Below the pieces are notes generated by a model. It worked only from the letters and a program-made list of their open reading frames with translations, had not been told where the DNA came from and searched no databases. Positions 42,468 to 51,004 of a stretch of DNA of 64,000 bases are shown here, in pieces. Within the stretch, counting starts at the first letter, position 1. The number at the start of each line of letters is the position of its first letter. The DNA is from Aeromicrobium massiliense JC14 (GTDB taxonomy: Bacteria > Actinomycetota > Actinomycetes > Propionibacteriales > Nocardioidaceae): assembly GCF_000312105.1 (NCBI RefSeq), contig NZ_HE978637.1, positions 466,377 through 530,376 on the forward strand. The letters run 5' to 3'. The translations under genes were made by a program, and so were the position numbers.

Positions 42468-43925
42468 ATGACTCTGACGAACGACGCCGCCGACCCGCAG
42501 GCGCAGATCGACCCCGCCGACCTCGAGACCGCGCTCCGCGTGCTTGCCACCGCCGGGGCCCTCGACCAGGACGACCCCGCCTACGTCGCGCTGCGGCGCG
42601 CCACCGGCGGGTTCTTCAAGGACGCCAAGCGCGAGCGGCGCAACCGCAAGCGTGAGCAGGTCCAGGCGGCCGACCGGGCCGTCGTCGAGAGCACGGCGAC
42701 CGGCTCGGCCCAGCGCATCGACGACGAGACCGCCGGCATCCCGCTGACGTCGAGCGCCAAGGGCGCCGTCGCGGGTGAGCTGCTCGTGCCGCGCGGTTGC
42801 TACATGTGCAAGACCAAGTACACGACGGTCGACGCGTTCTACCACCAGCTGTGCCCCGAGTGCGCCGCGCTGAGCCACGCCAAGCGCGACGCGCGCACCG
42901 ACCTGACCGGGCGCCGGGCGCTGCTCACCGGCGGCCGGGCCAAGATCGGCATGTACATCGCGCTGCGCCTGCTGCGCGACGGCGCGCACCTGACGATCAC
43001 GACCCGCTTCCCGCGCGACGCGGTGCGCCGCTTCTCGAGCCTGCCCGACAGCGCCGACTGGCTGCACCGGCTCAAGGTGGTCGGCATCGACCTGCGCGAC
43101 CCCGGCCAGGTGATCGCCCTGGCCGACGAGGTGGCGTCCGAGGGGCACCTCGACATCCTGGTCAACAACGCGGCCCAGACGGTGCGGCGCACGCCCGGGG
43201 CCTACGCCCCGCTCGCGGAGGCCGAGAACGCGGAGCTGCCGCCGGGACCGAAGCCCGAGCTGGTGACGTTCGGACACACCTCGGACCTGCACCCCGCCGC
43301 GCTCATGGGCTCGGTGGACGCCCACCCGGTGCTGGCCGGTGACGCGATCACCGCCGAGCGGCTCACCGAGGAGGCCATGACGGCGGGCTCGGCCGACCTC
43401 AGCCGCATCGACGCGGGCGGGCTCGTGCCGGACGTCGTCGACACCAACAGCTGGGTGCAGAACGTCGGTGAGGTCTCCGAGCTGGAGCTGCTCGAGGTGC
43501 AGCTGTGCAACCAGACCGCGCCGTTCATCCTCATCAGCCGGCTGCGCCCGGCCATGGCCGCGTCTCCGCACCGGCGCACGTACGTCGTCAACGTCTCGGC
43601 GATGGAGGGCCAGTTCGCCCGCCGCTACAAGGGCCCGGGCCACCCGCACACGAACATGAGCAAGGCGGCGCTGAACATGCTCACCCGCACGAGCGCCGGC
43701 GAGATGCTCGAGGCCGACGGCATCCTCATGACCGCCGTCGACACCGGCTGGATCACCGACGAGCGGCCGCACGTCACCAAGGTGCGGCTGGCCGAGGAGG
43801 GCTTCAAGGCCCCGCTCGACCTGGTCGACGGCGCCGCGCGCGTGTACGACCCGATCGTGCGCGGCGAGGCGGGGGAGGACGTGCACGGCGTCTTCCTCAA
43901 GGATTACGCACCGCACCCCTGGTGA
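42468..43925 (+). CDS. Zinc-ribbon short-chain dehydrogenase/reductase family protein
   Basis: A 485-residue protein. Residues 1-105 form a charged, unrecognised N-terminus. A four-cysteine zinc ribbon follows (C111, C114, C129, C132), then an SDR Rossmann domain from about 150 (LLTGGRAKIGMYIALRLL, NNAAQT). The active site is atypical: Ser lies in NVSAMEG and Lys399 in HTNMSK, but the position four before the Lys, normally the catalytic Tyr, is Thr395; Tyr387 lies 12 before it. About 80 residues are inserted between strand 4 and the Ser motif. The substrate is unknown. Confidence 0.78.
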   Translation: MTLTNDAADPQAQIDPADLETALRVLATAGALDQDDPAYVALRRATGGFFKDAKRERRNRKREQVQAADRAVVESTATGSAQRIDDETAGIPLTSSAKGAVAGELLVPRGCYMCKTKYTTVDAFYHQLCPECAALSHAKRDARTDLTGRRALLTGGRAKIGMYIALRLLRDGAHLTITTRFPRDAVRRFSSLPDSADWLHRLKVVGIDLRDPGQVIALADEVASEGHLDILVNNAAQTVRRTPGAYAPLAEAENAELPPGPKPELVTFGHTSDLHPAALMGSVDAHPVLAGDAITAERLTEEAMTAGSADLSRIDAGGLVPDVVDTNSWVQNVGEVSELELLEVQLCNQTAPFILISRLRPAMAASPHRRTYVVNVSAMEGQFARRYKGPGHPHTNMSKAALNMLTRTSAGEMLEADGILMTAVDTGWITDERPHVTKVRLAEEGFKAPLDLVDGAARVYDPIVRGEAGEDVHGVFLKDYAPHPW

Positions 43926-43957
43926 GCGTCCACATGTCGGACATCTCGTCTCATTAC

Positions 43958-43987
43958 TTGACCAAGTGACGCCGGAGGGGCGAAGAT
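43958..43987 (+). promoter_or_regulatory. Promoter of the ilvB leader
   Basis: TTGACC (43958-43963) and GAAGAT (43982-43987) are spaced by 18 bp. The -10 ends 7 nt before the GTG of the leader peptide, so the leader peptide should be translated from a leaderless transcript. Confidence 0.6.
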
Positions 43988-43994
43988 CGGTGAC

Positions 43995-44027
43995 GTGAAC
44001 GCCCACGTCCTCGTAGTACTTCGTTAG
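43995..44027 (+). CDS. ilvBNC attenuator leader peptide
   Basis: A 10-codon frame encoding MNAHVLVVLR, with five Val/Leu residues of ten. It uses GTA-GTA-CTT, codons that are rare in this GC-rich genome. It begins 7 nt after a -10 box and is followed at once by a strong hairpin and a terminator with a T-tract before ilvB. This is the layout of branched-chain amino acid attenuation known in Corynebacterium and enteric ilv operons. Confidence 0.8.
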   Translation: MNAHVLVVLR

Positions 44028-44093
44028 ACGCGCCGGTCGGCTCGACCGTCGCGTCTCCCCTCAGCGCCCACGTCCGGGCCGGGGGCTTTTTTT
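44026..44093 (+). terminator. ilvBNC attenuator (pause hairpin and terminator)
   Basis: Hairpin 1 pairs 44026-44032 with 44050-44056, continued by 44034-44039 with 44043-44048, and starts at the leader stop codon. The terminator uses CCCC (44057-44060) and GCCC (44066-44069) against GGGC (44076-44079) and GGGG (44081-44084), followed by seven T (44087-44093). Stalling at the Val/Leu codons should change the folding and allow read-through. Confidence 0.75.
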
Positions 44094-44135
44094 ATGCGAG
44101 GGTCCGGACACCACACCAACCGATAGGCACGCATC

Positions 44136-45911
44136 ATGACCAAGCAGCTCGACGAGCAGATCACCGGGGCCCAGAGCCTGGTGCGCGCGCTCGAGCGTGC
44201 CGGGGTGGACACGATCTTCGGCATCCCCGGCGGCGCGATCCTCCCGGCGTACGACCCGCTGTTCGACTCCAGCATCCGCCACGTCCTGGTCCGGCACGAG
44301 CAGGGCGCGGGCCACGCCGCGCAGGGCTACGCCATGGTCACCGGGCGCGTCGGCGTCTGCATGGCCACCTCCGGCCCGGGCGCGACGAACCTGGTGACGG
44401 CGATCTCGGACGCCTACATGGACTCGGTCCCGATCGTCGCGATCACCGGCCAGGTGGCCAGCGGCTTCATCGGCACGGACGCGTTCCAGGAGGCCGACAT
44501 CCGCGGCATCACGATGCCGATCACCAAGCACAGCTACCTGGTCACCGACCCGGCCGAGATCCCGCGCGTCATCGCCGAGGCGTTCCACATCGCCGGCACC
44601 GGGCGCCCCGGCCCCGTGCTCGTCGACATCTCCAAGGACGCGCTGCAGAGCCCGACCGGCTTCGAGTGGCCGACCGAGCTGGCGCTGCCCGGCTACCGGC
44701 CCACGACGAAGCCGCACGGCAAGCAGGTCCGCGAGGCCACCCGCCTGCTGCTCGAGGCCGAGCGTCCCGTGCTCTACGTCGGCGGCGGCGTCATCAAGGC
44801 CGAGGCGTCGGCCGAGCTCAAGGTGCTCGCCGAGATGGCGCAGATCCCCGTGGTCACGACGCTGACCGCGCGTGGCGCCTTCCCCGACTCGCACCCGCTG
44901 CACATGGGCATGCCCGGCATGCACGGCACGGTGGCCGCCGTCGGCGCGCTGCAGCGGGCCGACCTGATCGTGTCGCTGGGTGCCCGCTTCGACGACCGCG
45001 TGACCGGCAACCTGGACTCGTTCGCGCCCGACGCGAAGGTCGTCCACGCCGACATCGACCCGGCCGAGATCTCCAAGAACCGCATCGCGGACGTGCCCAT
45101 CGTGGGCGACGCCCGCGAGGTCATCGCCGATCTCGTGGTCGCGCTGCAGAAGGCGGCGGAGGAGGACGACGAGCGGGGCGACTACGCCGCGTGGCGGGGC
45201 TTCCTGGCCGGGCTCAAGGAGCGCTACCCGCTCTCGTACGACCGTCCGGCCCAGGGCCTGGCGCCGCAGACCGTGATCGAGCGGATCAGCGCGATCGCCG
45301 GTCCGCAGGCCACGTACGTGGCGGGCGTCGGCCAGCACCAGATGTGGGCCACGAACTTCGTCGACTTCGAGCGTCCGCGCCAGTGGCTCAACTCCGCCGG
45401 CGCCGGCACCATGGGCTACGCCGTCCCGGCCGCCATGGGCGCCAAGGTCGCGCTGCCCGACGACGTCGTGTGGGCGATCGACGGCGACGGCTGCTTCCAG
45501 ATGACCAACCAGGAGCTCGCGACCTGCGCGATCGAGAACATCCCGATCAAGGTCGCGGTCATCAACAACTCCTCGCTGGGCATGGTGCGCCAGTGGCAGA
45601 CCCTGTTCTACGAGGGCCGCTACTCCAACACCGACCTGAACACCGGGCCCGAGTCGATCGGCGCGCGCCGCATCCCGGACTTCGTCAAGCTGGCGGACGC
45701 CTACGGCTGCGTGGGCCTGCGCTGCGACTCCGAGGCCGACCTGGACGCCACGATCGAGAAGGCGATGGCGATCAACGACCGCCCCGTCGTCATCGACTTC
45801 GTGGTCGAGCGCGACGCGATGGTCTGGCCGATGATCGCCGCCGGCACCAGCAACGACGACATCAAGATCGCGCGGGACCTCGCGCCCGAGTGGGAGGACG
45901 ACGACCTGTGA
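44136..45911 (+). CDS. ilvB: Acetolactate synthase, large (catalytic) subunit
   Basis: A 591-residue TPP/FAD enzyme, first common step of valine, leucine and isoleucine synthesis. Catalytic Glu lies in [14 protein letters not shown] and the TPP-Mg motif is [15 protein letters not shown] ... [15 protein letters not shown]-binding central domain sequence such as [15 protein letters not shown] is present. It is controlled by the leader-peptide attenuator upstream. ilvN follows after 73 nt. Confidence 0.97.
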   Translation: MTKQLDEQITGAQSLVRALERAGVDTIFGIPGGAILPAYDPLFDSSIRHVLVRHEQGAGHAAQGYAMVTGRVGVCMATSGPGATNLVTAISDAYMDSVPIVAITGQVASGFIGTDAFQEADIRGITMPITKHSYLVTDPAEIPRVIAEAFHIAGTGRPGPVLVDISKDALQSPTGFEWPTELALPGYRPTTKPHGKQVREATRLLLEAERPVLYVGGGVIKAEASAELKVLAEMAQIPVVTTLTARGAFPDSHPLHMGMPGMHGTVAAVGALQRADLIVSLGARFDDRVTGNLDSFAPDAKVVHADIDPAEISKNRIADVPIVGDAREVIADLVVALQKAAEEDDERGDYAAWRGFLAGLKERYPLSYDRPAQGLAPQTVIERISAIAGPQATYVAGVGQHQMWATNFVDFERPRQWLNSAGAGTMGYAVPAAMGAKVALPDDVVWAIDGDGCFQMTNQELATCAIENIPIKVAVINNSSLGMVRQWQTLFYEGRYSNTDLNTGPESIGARRIPDFVKLADAYGCVGLRCDSEADLDATIEKAMAINDRPVVIDFVVERDAMVWPMIAAGTSNDDIKIARDLAPEWEDDDL

Positions 45912-45932
45912 GCGAGCGCAGCGAACGAACCA
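45909..45932. repeat. Short GAGCGAGCGCAGCGAACGA-type repeat between ilvB and ilvN
   Basis: The ilvB stop codon is embedded in GAGCGAGCGCAGCGAACGA (45911-45929), a purine-rich motif that recurs at gene ends in many actinobacterial genomes. Only one copy is visible here; the repeat status rests on general knowledge. Confidence 0.4.
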
Positions 45933-45984
45933 CGACCGTCATCGGCGGACGTCCGTGCCGTGCGATCTTCACGGAGGGCCGCCG

Positions 45985-46518
45985 ATGAGCAAGCAGCACA
46001 CGCTGAGCGTGCTGGTCGAGAACACGCCCGGCGCCCTCGCCCGCGTCTCGAGCCTGTTCATGCGCCGCGGGTTCAACATCGACTCGCTGGCCGTCGGCCC
46101 GACCGAGATCCCGGAGATCTCGCGCATGACCATCGTGGTCAGCGTCGACGAGATCGCCCTGGAGCAGGTGACCAAGCAGCTCAACAAGCTGGTCCACGTG
46201 CTCAAGATCGTCGAGCTCGAGCCGTCGTCCGCGGTCGAGCGCGAGCTCGTCCTGATCAAGGTGAAGGCCGACGCGCAGACCCGCGGGCAGGTGCTGGAGA
46301 CCGTCCAGCTCTTCCGCGCCAAGGCCGTCGACGTCGCCACCGACTCGATCACCATCGAGGCCACCGGCGACAGCGGCAAGATCGCTGCCATGCTGCGCGT
46401 CCTCGAGCCCTTCGGCATCCGCGAGATCGTCCAGTCCGGTCGCGTGGCGATCGGTCGCGGCTCGCGTTCCATCACCGACCGGACCCTGCGCGCCGTCCCC
46501 GGCACGCAGGCCGGCTAA
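45985..46518 (+). CDS. ilvN: Acetolactate synthase, small (regulatory) subunit
   Basis: A 177-residue regulatory subunit that gives valine feedback inhibition and activates IlvB. It has an N-terminal ACT domain (LSVLVENTPGALARVSSLFMRRGFNIDSLAVG) and a second ACT-like C-terminal half. The ATG at 45985 has a GGAGGG site. An in-frame upstream Met at 45955 lacks one and adds ten unconserved residues. Confidence 0.96.
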   Translation: MSKQHTLSVLVENTPGALARVSSLFMRRGFNIDSLAVGPTEIPEISRMTIVVSVDEIALEQVTKQLNKLVHVLKIVELEPSSAVERELVLIKVKADAQTRGQVLETVQLFRAKAVDVATDSITIEATGDSGKIAAMLRVLEPFGIREIVQSGRVAIGRGSRSITDRTLRAVPGTQAG

Positions 46519-46548
46519 GAACCCCCTACACACAAGGAGACACATCTC

Positions 46549-47574
46549 GTGGCCGAGCTCTACTACGACGACGACGCCGACCTCAGCATCATCCAGGGCA
46601 AGAACGTCGCGGTCATTGGCTACGGCAGCCAGGGCCACGCGCACGCGCTCAACCTGCGCGACTCGGGCGTCGACGTCCGCATCGGCCTCAAGGAGGGCTC
46701 CAAGAGCCGCGCCAAGGCCGAGGCCGAGGGCCTGTCGGTCCTGACCCCGCGCGAGGCCGCGGAGGAGGCCGACGTCGTCGTCATCCTGGCTCCCGACCAG
46801 GTCCAGCGGACGCTGTACGCCGAGGAGATCGCGCCGGCGCTCGCCGAGGGCGACACGCTCGTGTTCGGCCACGGCTTCAACATCCGCTACGGCTACATCG
46901 AGGCGCCCGAGGGCGTCGACGTCGTGCTCGTCGCGCCGAAGGCCCCCGGCCACACGGTGCGCCGCGAGTTCGTCGCCGGCCGCGGCATCCCGGACATCAT
47001 CGCGGTCGAGAAGGACGCCTCGGGCCAGGCCTGGGACTTCGCGCTCTCGTACGCGAAGGCGATCGGCGGCACTCGCGCCGGCGTCATCAAGACGACGTTC
47101 ACCGAGGAGACCGAGACCGACCTGTTCGGCGAGCAGGCCGTGCTGTGCGGCGGCATGTCGCACCTGGTGCAGGCGGGCTTCGAGACGCTGACCGAGGCCG
47201 GCTACCAGCCCGAGATCGCCTACTTCGAGGTGCTGCACGAGCTCAAGCTCATCGTCGACCTCATGTGGGAGGGCGGCATCGCCAAGCAGCGCTGGAGCAT
47301 CTCCGACACCGCCGAGTACGGCGACTACGTGTCCGGCCCGCGCGTCATCGACGCGTCGGTCAAGGAGCGCATGAAGGAGGTCCTCGGCGACATCCAGAAC
47401 GGCGCCTTCGCCGAGCGCTTCATCGCCGACCAGGACGCCGGAGCGCCGGAGTTCAAGCAGCTGCGCGAGAAGGAGGCCGGCCACCCGATCGAGGCGACCG
47501 GCAAGGAGCTGCGCGCCCACTTCGCGTGGCAGCAGACCGACGCGGACTACACGGAGGGCTCGGCCGAGCGCTGA
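46549..47574 (+). CDS. ilvC: Ketol-acid reductoisomerase
   Basis: A 341-residue class I KARI that rearranges and reduces acetolactate with NADPH. The nucleotide motif [20 protein letters not shown] is at the N-terminus, with Arg and Ser in the beta2 loop ([11 protein letters not shown]) that favour NADPH. Active-site blocks [16 protein letters not shown] and [17 protein letters not shown] are intact. A GTG start follows an AAGGAGA site. It is the last gene of ilvBNC, ended by a strong terminator. Confidence 0.97.
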   Translation: MAELYYDDDADLSIIQGKNVAVIGYGSQGHAHALNLRDSGVDVRIGLKEGSKSRAKAEAEGLSVLTPREAAEEADVVVILAPDQVQRTLYAEEIAPALAEGDTLVFGHGFNIRYGYIEAPEGVDVVLVAPKAPGHTVRREFVAGRGIPDIIAVEKDASGQAWDFALSYAKAIGGTRAGVIKTTFTEETETDLFGEQAVLCGGMSHLVQAGFETLTEAGYQPEIAYFEVLHELKLIVDLMWEGGIAKQRWSISDTAEYGDYVSGPRVIDASVKERMKEVLGDIQNGAFAERFIADQDAGAPEFKQLREKEAGHPIEATGKELRAHFAWQQTDADYTEGSAER

Positions 47575-47587
47575 TCCTGCGGACGCG

Positions 47588-47625
47588 ACGAGGGCCCGCC
47601 ACCGGTGACGGTGGCGGGCCCTCGT
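47588..47625 (+). terminator. Terminator of ilvBNC
   Basis: A perfect 17-bp GC-rich stem (47588-47604 with 47609-47625) and 4-nt loop starts 13 nt after the ilvC stop. Confidence 0.75.
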
Positions 47626-47651
47626 GCGTGCGGTCGCTGCTACGGTGACGT

Positions 47652-47729
47652 CCGACTGGCCGGGGTGCCCCACCGACGGGGCTGAGATCACACCCGCACA
47701 CCTGATTCGGTTCGTACCGACGGAGGGAG
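47652..47729 (+). promoter_or_regulatory. TPP riboswitch (THI element)
   Basis: The conserved thiamine pyrophosphate aptamer cores are present in order: CGGGGTGCC (47661-47669), GGCTGAGATCA (47680-47690), ACCC (47692-47695), ACCTGATTCGG (47700-47710) and TACCGACGGAGGGA (47715-47728). The last block also supplies the GGAGGG site of thiM, whose ATG is 5 nt beyond. Ligand binding would hide the ribosome binding site, so control is probably translational. Confidence 0.9.
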
Positions 47730-47733
47730 CCCG

Positions 47734-48522
47734 ATGACTGTCACGTCCCCACCCGCCCTGCTCGACCGCCTGCGCGCGCAGGCGCCGCTCGTGCAGTGCC
47801 TGACCAACTACGTCTCGATGGACCTGGCGGCGAACCTGCTGAACGCCGCGGGCGCGTCGCCGGCGATGGTCCACGACGAGCGGGAGGCGGCCGAGATGGC
47901 CGGGCTCGCGTCCGCCGTCGTGGTCAACATCGGCACGCTCAGCCCGCCGTGGGTGACCGGCATGCACGCCGCGGCGTCGGTCGCCGCCGAGCGCGGCATC
48001 CCGTGGGTGCTCGACCCGGTCGCGGTCGGTGCCACCGCCTACCGGCGCGAGACCGCCGCCGCGCTCATGGAGCTGCGGCCGACCGTCGTGCGGGCGAACG
48101 CGAGCGAGGTCGTCGCGCTGGCGACGGCGACGGGAGCCGGCCGGGGCGTCGACGCGACGCACGAGTCGACGGCGGTCGTCGACGACGCCAAGGCGCTCGC
48201 GGCGTCCGCCGGGTCCGTCGTGGTCGTCAGCGGCGCGACCGACGTGGTGACCGACGGCGAGCGGGTGGTGCTCGTGCGGGGAGGGGACCCGCGGATGCCG
48301 ATGATCTCGGCGCTGGGCTGCTCGGCCACGGCCCTGGTGGCCGCGTGCTGCGCGGTGGCCGACGACCCGGTCGAGGGCTCGGTCGCGGCCATGGCGATGC
48401 TGGCCGTCGCGGGGGAGCGGGCCGGTGCCCTGGCCGCGGGGCCGGGCACGTTGCGGGCGCACCTGCTCGACGAGCTGGCCGCGCTGGACTCCGGCCGGCT
48501 GGCCACGGCGGACGTCCGGTGA
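47734..48522 (+). CDS. thiM: Hydroxyethylthiazole kinase
   Basis: A 262-residue ribokinase-like enzyme that phosphorylates 5-hydroxyethyl-4-methylthiazole, a salvage step to thiamine. It begins LRAQAPLVQCLTNYVSMDLAANLLNAAGASPAM, the substrate/phosphate loop. The catalytic Cys lies in ALGCSATALVAACCAV. It is the first gene behind the TPP riboswitch and overlaps thiE by GTGA. Confidence 0.95.
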   Translation: MTVTSPPALLDRLRAQAPLVQCLTNYVSMDLAANLLNAAGASPAMVHDEREAAEMAGLASAVVVNIGTLSPPWVTGMHAAASVAAERGIPWVLDPVAVGATAYRRETAAALMELRPTVVRANASEVVALATATGAGRGVDATHESTAVVDDAKALAASAGSVVVVSGATDVVTDGERVVLVRGGDPRMPMISALGCSATALVAACCAVADDPVEGSVAAMAMLAVAGERAGALAAGPGTLRAHLLDELAALDSGRLATADVR

Positions 48523-49145
48523 GCCTCGACGTCTCGCTGTACCTCGTGACCGAGCCGCGCGACGACCTGGACGCGGTGGTGGCCGCGGCGGTCGACGGCG
48601 GCGTGACGCTCGTCCAGGTGCGCGACAAGCACGCGTCCACCGAGCGTCTGGTCGCGGACGTGCGGCGGCTGCGCGAGCGCCTGGCCGGACGCGTCCCCGT
48701 CGTCGTGAACGACGACGTGGCCGCCGCCCGGCACGGCGACGGTGTCCACGTCGGCACCTCCGACACCACCCCGGCCCAGGCCCGTGCCGCACTCGGCCCG
48801 GACGCGATCGTCGGGTGGTCGCTGAACGAACTCGACCAGCTCGACGATGAGGAGCAGCTCGCCGCGTGCAGCTACGTCGCGGTGAGCCCGCTGTGGCCGA
48901 CCGCGACGAAGCCGGACCACGAGACCCCGTGGGGCCTGGACGGGCTGCGCCGGGTGGTGGACCGGGTGGCGGGTCGGCTCCCGGTCGTCGTGATCGGCGG
49001 CATCGGGCCGGCGGAGGCGCACGAGGCCGTCCGCGCCGGGGCCGACGGTGTCGCGGTGGTCAGCGCCCTCACCCGGGCGGACTTCCCGGCGACGGCCGCG
49101 CGCGCCCTGGCCGAGGCCGTGGCCCGGGGGAGGGTCGACCGATGA
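48519..49145 (+). CDS. thiE: Thiamine-phosphate synthase
   Basis: A 208-residue TIM-barrel enzyme joining HMP-pyrophosphate with thiazole phosphate. Key blocks are TLVQVRDKHAS, VVNDDVAAARHGDGVHVG and the phosphate-binding VVIGGIGPAEAHEAVRAGADGVAVVSAL. The GTG start overlaps the thiM stop and its stop overlaps thiD (ATGA). Confidence 0.94.
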   Translation: MSLDVSLYLVTEPRDDLDAVVAAAVDGGVTLVQVRDKHASTERLVADVRRLRERLAGRVPVVVNDDVAAARHGDGVHVGTSDTTPAQARAALGPDAIVGWSLNELDQLDDEEQLAACSYVAVSPLWPTATKPDHETPWGLDGLRRVVDRVAGRLPVVVIGGIGPAEAHEAVRAGADGVAVVSALTRADFPATAARALAEAVARGRVDR

Positions 49146-49936
49146 GCGTCCCGGTCGTGCTCAGCATCGCCGGGTCGGACCCGTCCGGCGGTGCCGGGAT
49201 CCAGGCCGACCTGAAGACGATGACCGTCCACGGCGTCTACGGGGCGGCAGTGCTGACCGCGCTGACGGCGCAGAACACCCACGGCGTCCAGGGCGTGCAC
49301 CCGTTGCCCGCCGACTTCGTCGAGCAGCAGCTGGTCAGCGTCCTCGACGACCTCGACGTCGCCGCGGTCAAGATCGGCATGCTCGGCGAGCCCGAGGTGG
49401 CGGAGCGGGTCGCGCAGGTGCTCGCGGCCGCGCAGGTGCCGCACGTGGTGCTGGACCCGGTCATGGTCGCGACGTCCGGCCACCGGCTCGTGCCCGAGGA
49501 GACCGTGGCGGTCGTGCGCGATCGCCTCCTGCCGCTCGCCTCGGTCGTGACGCCCAACGTCCCCGAGACGGAGGTGCTGGGCAGGACGACCGTGCACGGC
49601 GTGGACGACCTTGAGCGGGCCGGTCAGCGGCTGCGCGCGCTGGGTGCCCGTGCCGCCCTCGTCAAGGGCGGGCACCTCGACGGCGACGAGAGCGTCGACG
49701 TGCTGGTGACCGCCGAGGGGACGACGTGGCACGCCGCACCGCGGGTGCGCACCCGCAACAGCCACGGCACCGGCTGCACCCTGTCGTCCGCGGTGGCCTG
49801 CCGGCTGGCGCTGGGCCACGGGCTCGACGACGCGGTGCGGCTGGCCAAGGCCTATCTCGGCCGGGCGCTGGCGTCCGGGGCCGAGCAGCACGTCGGGTCC
49901 GGCAACGGCCCCGTCGACCACCTGGTGACGCCGTGA
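49142..49936 (+). CDS. thiD: Hydroxymethylpyrimidine/phosphomethylpyrimidine kinase
   Basis: A 264-residue ribokinase-like enzyme that phosphorylates HMP and HMP-phosphate. N-terminal SIAGSDPSGGAGIQADLKTM and C-terminal anion-hole motif SHGTGCTLSSAVA are diagnostic. It is coupled to thiE by ATGA and to tenA by GTGA. Confidence 0.95.
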   Translation: MSVPVVLSIAGSDPSGGAGIQADLKTMTVHGVYGAAVLTALTAQNTHGVQGVHPLPADFVEQQLVSVLDDLDVAAVKIGMLGEPEVAERVAQVLAAAQVPHVVLDPVMVATSGHRLVPEETVAVVRDRLLPLASVVTPNVPETEVLGRTTVHGVDDLERAGQRLRALGARAALVKGGHLDGDESVDVLVTAEGTTWHAAPRVRTRNSHGTGCTLSSAVACRLALGHGLDDAVRLAKAYLGRALASGAEQHVGSGNGPVDHLVTP

Positions 49937-50586
49937 GCACCGCGCAGCGGGCCTGGGAGTCGGTGGCGGAGCGGCACGCCGCGATCCTGGCCCACCCGTT
50001 CGTGACCGGGCTGCGCGACGCGACGCTGCCCGCGGAGGCGTTCGTCCGGTACCTGGTCGACGACGCCCACTACCTCGAGCGGTACGCCCGGGTGCTGGCG
50101 ACGCTGGCGGCGCGGGCGCCGGACAGCGAGGGCGTCGCGCTGCTGGCGCGGTCGGCCGCCGGGGCGGTCGAGGCCGAGCGGGCGCTGCACACCGGCGAGC
50201 TGGCCGAGCGGGGCGTCGTGCTCGCGGGCACCGAGCCGTCGCTCACCTGCCGCGCCTACACCGGGTTCCTGGCCGAGGCCGCGGCCAGCGCGCCCTTCGC
50301 GGTCGGGCTGGCCGCCGTCCTGCCGTGCTTCCGGGTGTACGCGGAGGTCGGCCGGGCGGTCCACGCGGGCCGCGCAGCCGGGTCGCACCCCTACGCGGCG
50401 TGGATCGACACCTACGTCGACCCGGCCTTCGACGCCGCGGTGACCGACGTCGAGGCGTACCTCGACGCGGTCGCCCCCCAACCCGACCGGGCCGTGCTGG
50501 ACGCGTACGCCACGGCGACCCGGTTCGAGTGGCTGTTCTGGGACGAGGCGTGGCGCGGAGGGCCCGCGGCCCGGGCCGCGGGCTAG
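49933..50586 (+). CDS. tenA: TenA-family thiaminase/aminopyrimidine aminohydrolase
   Basis: A 217-residue helical TenA protein that salvages HMP from thiamine degradation products. Expected active-site residues are visible: Asp in YLVDDAHYL, Cys in LPCFRVYAEVG and Glu near the end in RFEWLFWDEAW. It closes the thiM-thiE-thiD-tenA salvage operon. Its stop shares the bases CTAG (50583-50586) with the stop of the convergent gene. Confidence 0.9.
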   Translation: MSTAQRAWESVAERHAAILAHPFVTGLRDATLPAEAFVRYLVDDAHYLERYARVLATLAARAPDSEGVALLARSAAGAVEAERALHTGELAERGVVLAGTEPSLTCRAYTGFLAEAAASAPFAVGLAAVLPCFRVYAEVGRAVHAGRAAGSHPYAAWIDTYVDPAFDAAVTDVEAYLDAVAPQPDRAVLDAYATATRFEWLFWDEAWRGGPAARAAG

Positions 50587-50906
50587 AGGACCAGCCAGAG
50601 GCCGTAGGCGGTCGGGACGAGCGAGAGCGCGATCCAGACCGGCGACCACAGCCGGGCCCCGAGGATGAAGCGGCAGCCCGCGTACTGGATGAGCGCGACC
50701 ACGCCGGACATCACCACCAGGCCGATCGCGTCGCCGTGCCGGCCTTGGCCGTCGACGATGTGGCCCACCACGATGAGCCCGATGACGCCGTGGATGGTGA
50801 TGACGAAGAAGCCGATCGCGGCGACCCGGCGGCGGACCCGGTCCAGCGCCCTCATCTCGCGGTCGACGTCACGCGGCTGCGCGGTCGTGGGCTGGCGCTC
50901 GGTCAT
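50583..50906 (-). CDS. Small three-TM membrane protein
   Basis: A 107-residue protein with a charged N-terminus (about 27 residues) and three or so hydrophobic segments (IGFFVITIHGVIGLIVVGHI, AIGLVVMSGVVALIQYAG, PVWIALSLVPTAYGLWLVL). The family is not recognised. The ATG at 50906 has a GGAGGT site and overlaps the stop of a 28-codon ORF. It is probably co-transcribed with the OhrR-like gene. Confidence 0.65.
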   Translation of the reverse strand: MTERQPTTAQPRDVDREMRALDRVRRRVAAIGFFVITIHGVIGLIVVGHIVDGQGRHGDAIGLVVMSGVVALIQYAGCRFILGARLWSPVWIALSLVPTAYGLWLVL

Positions 50907-51004
50907 GCCTGGACCTCCGTGCAAGAAGAAGAACGGTACGTCGGCCCCGGCATGACGGTCTCGATGGTCGCTCGCGGGCGCTCGCTCATGCCTGGACCTC
51001 CGTG
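50894..51004. repeat. 28-bp direct repeat pair, 83 bp apart
   Basis: Positions 50894-50921 and 50977-51004 match at 27 of 28 bases. Each copy carries GGAGGT, TEVQA codons, a TGA stop and an overlapping ATG, read on the minus strand. The pattern indicates a tandem duplication of a gene junction. Confidence 0.85.
50903..50989 (-). CDS. 28-codon ORF created at a duplicated gene junction
   Basis: ATG at 50989 overlaps the stop of the OhrR-like gene (ATGA), and its own stop overlaps the ATG of the membrane protein (ATGA). A GGAGGT site lies 8 nt upstream. The peptide starts MSERPRATIE and ends CTEVQA, repeating the last residues of the OhrR-like protein. It may be a by-product of duplication that keeps translational coupling rather than a functional peptide. 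Confidence 0.45.
   Translation of the reverse strand: MSERPRATIETVMPGPTYRSSSCTEVQA

Noticed and set aside
45955-45984. Earlier in-frame start for ilvN at 45955
   Set aside because: It lacks a ribosome binding site and adds unconserved residues; the ATG at 45985 has GGAGGG and begins at the ACT domain.
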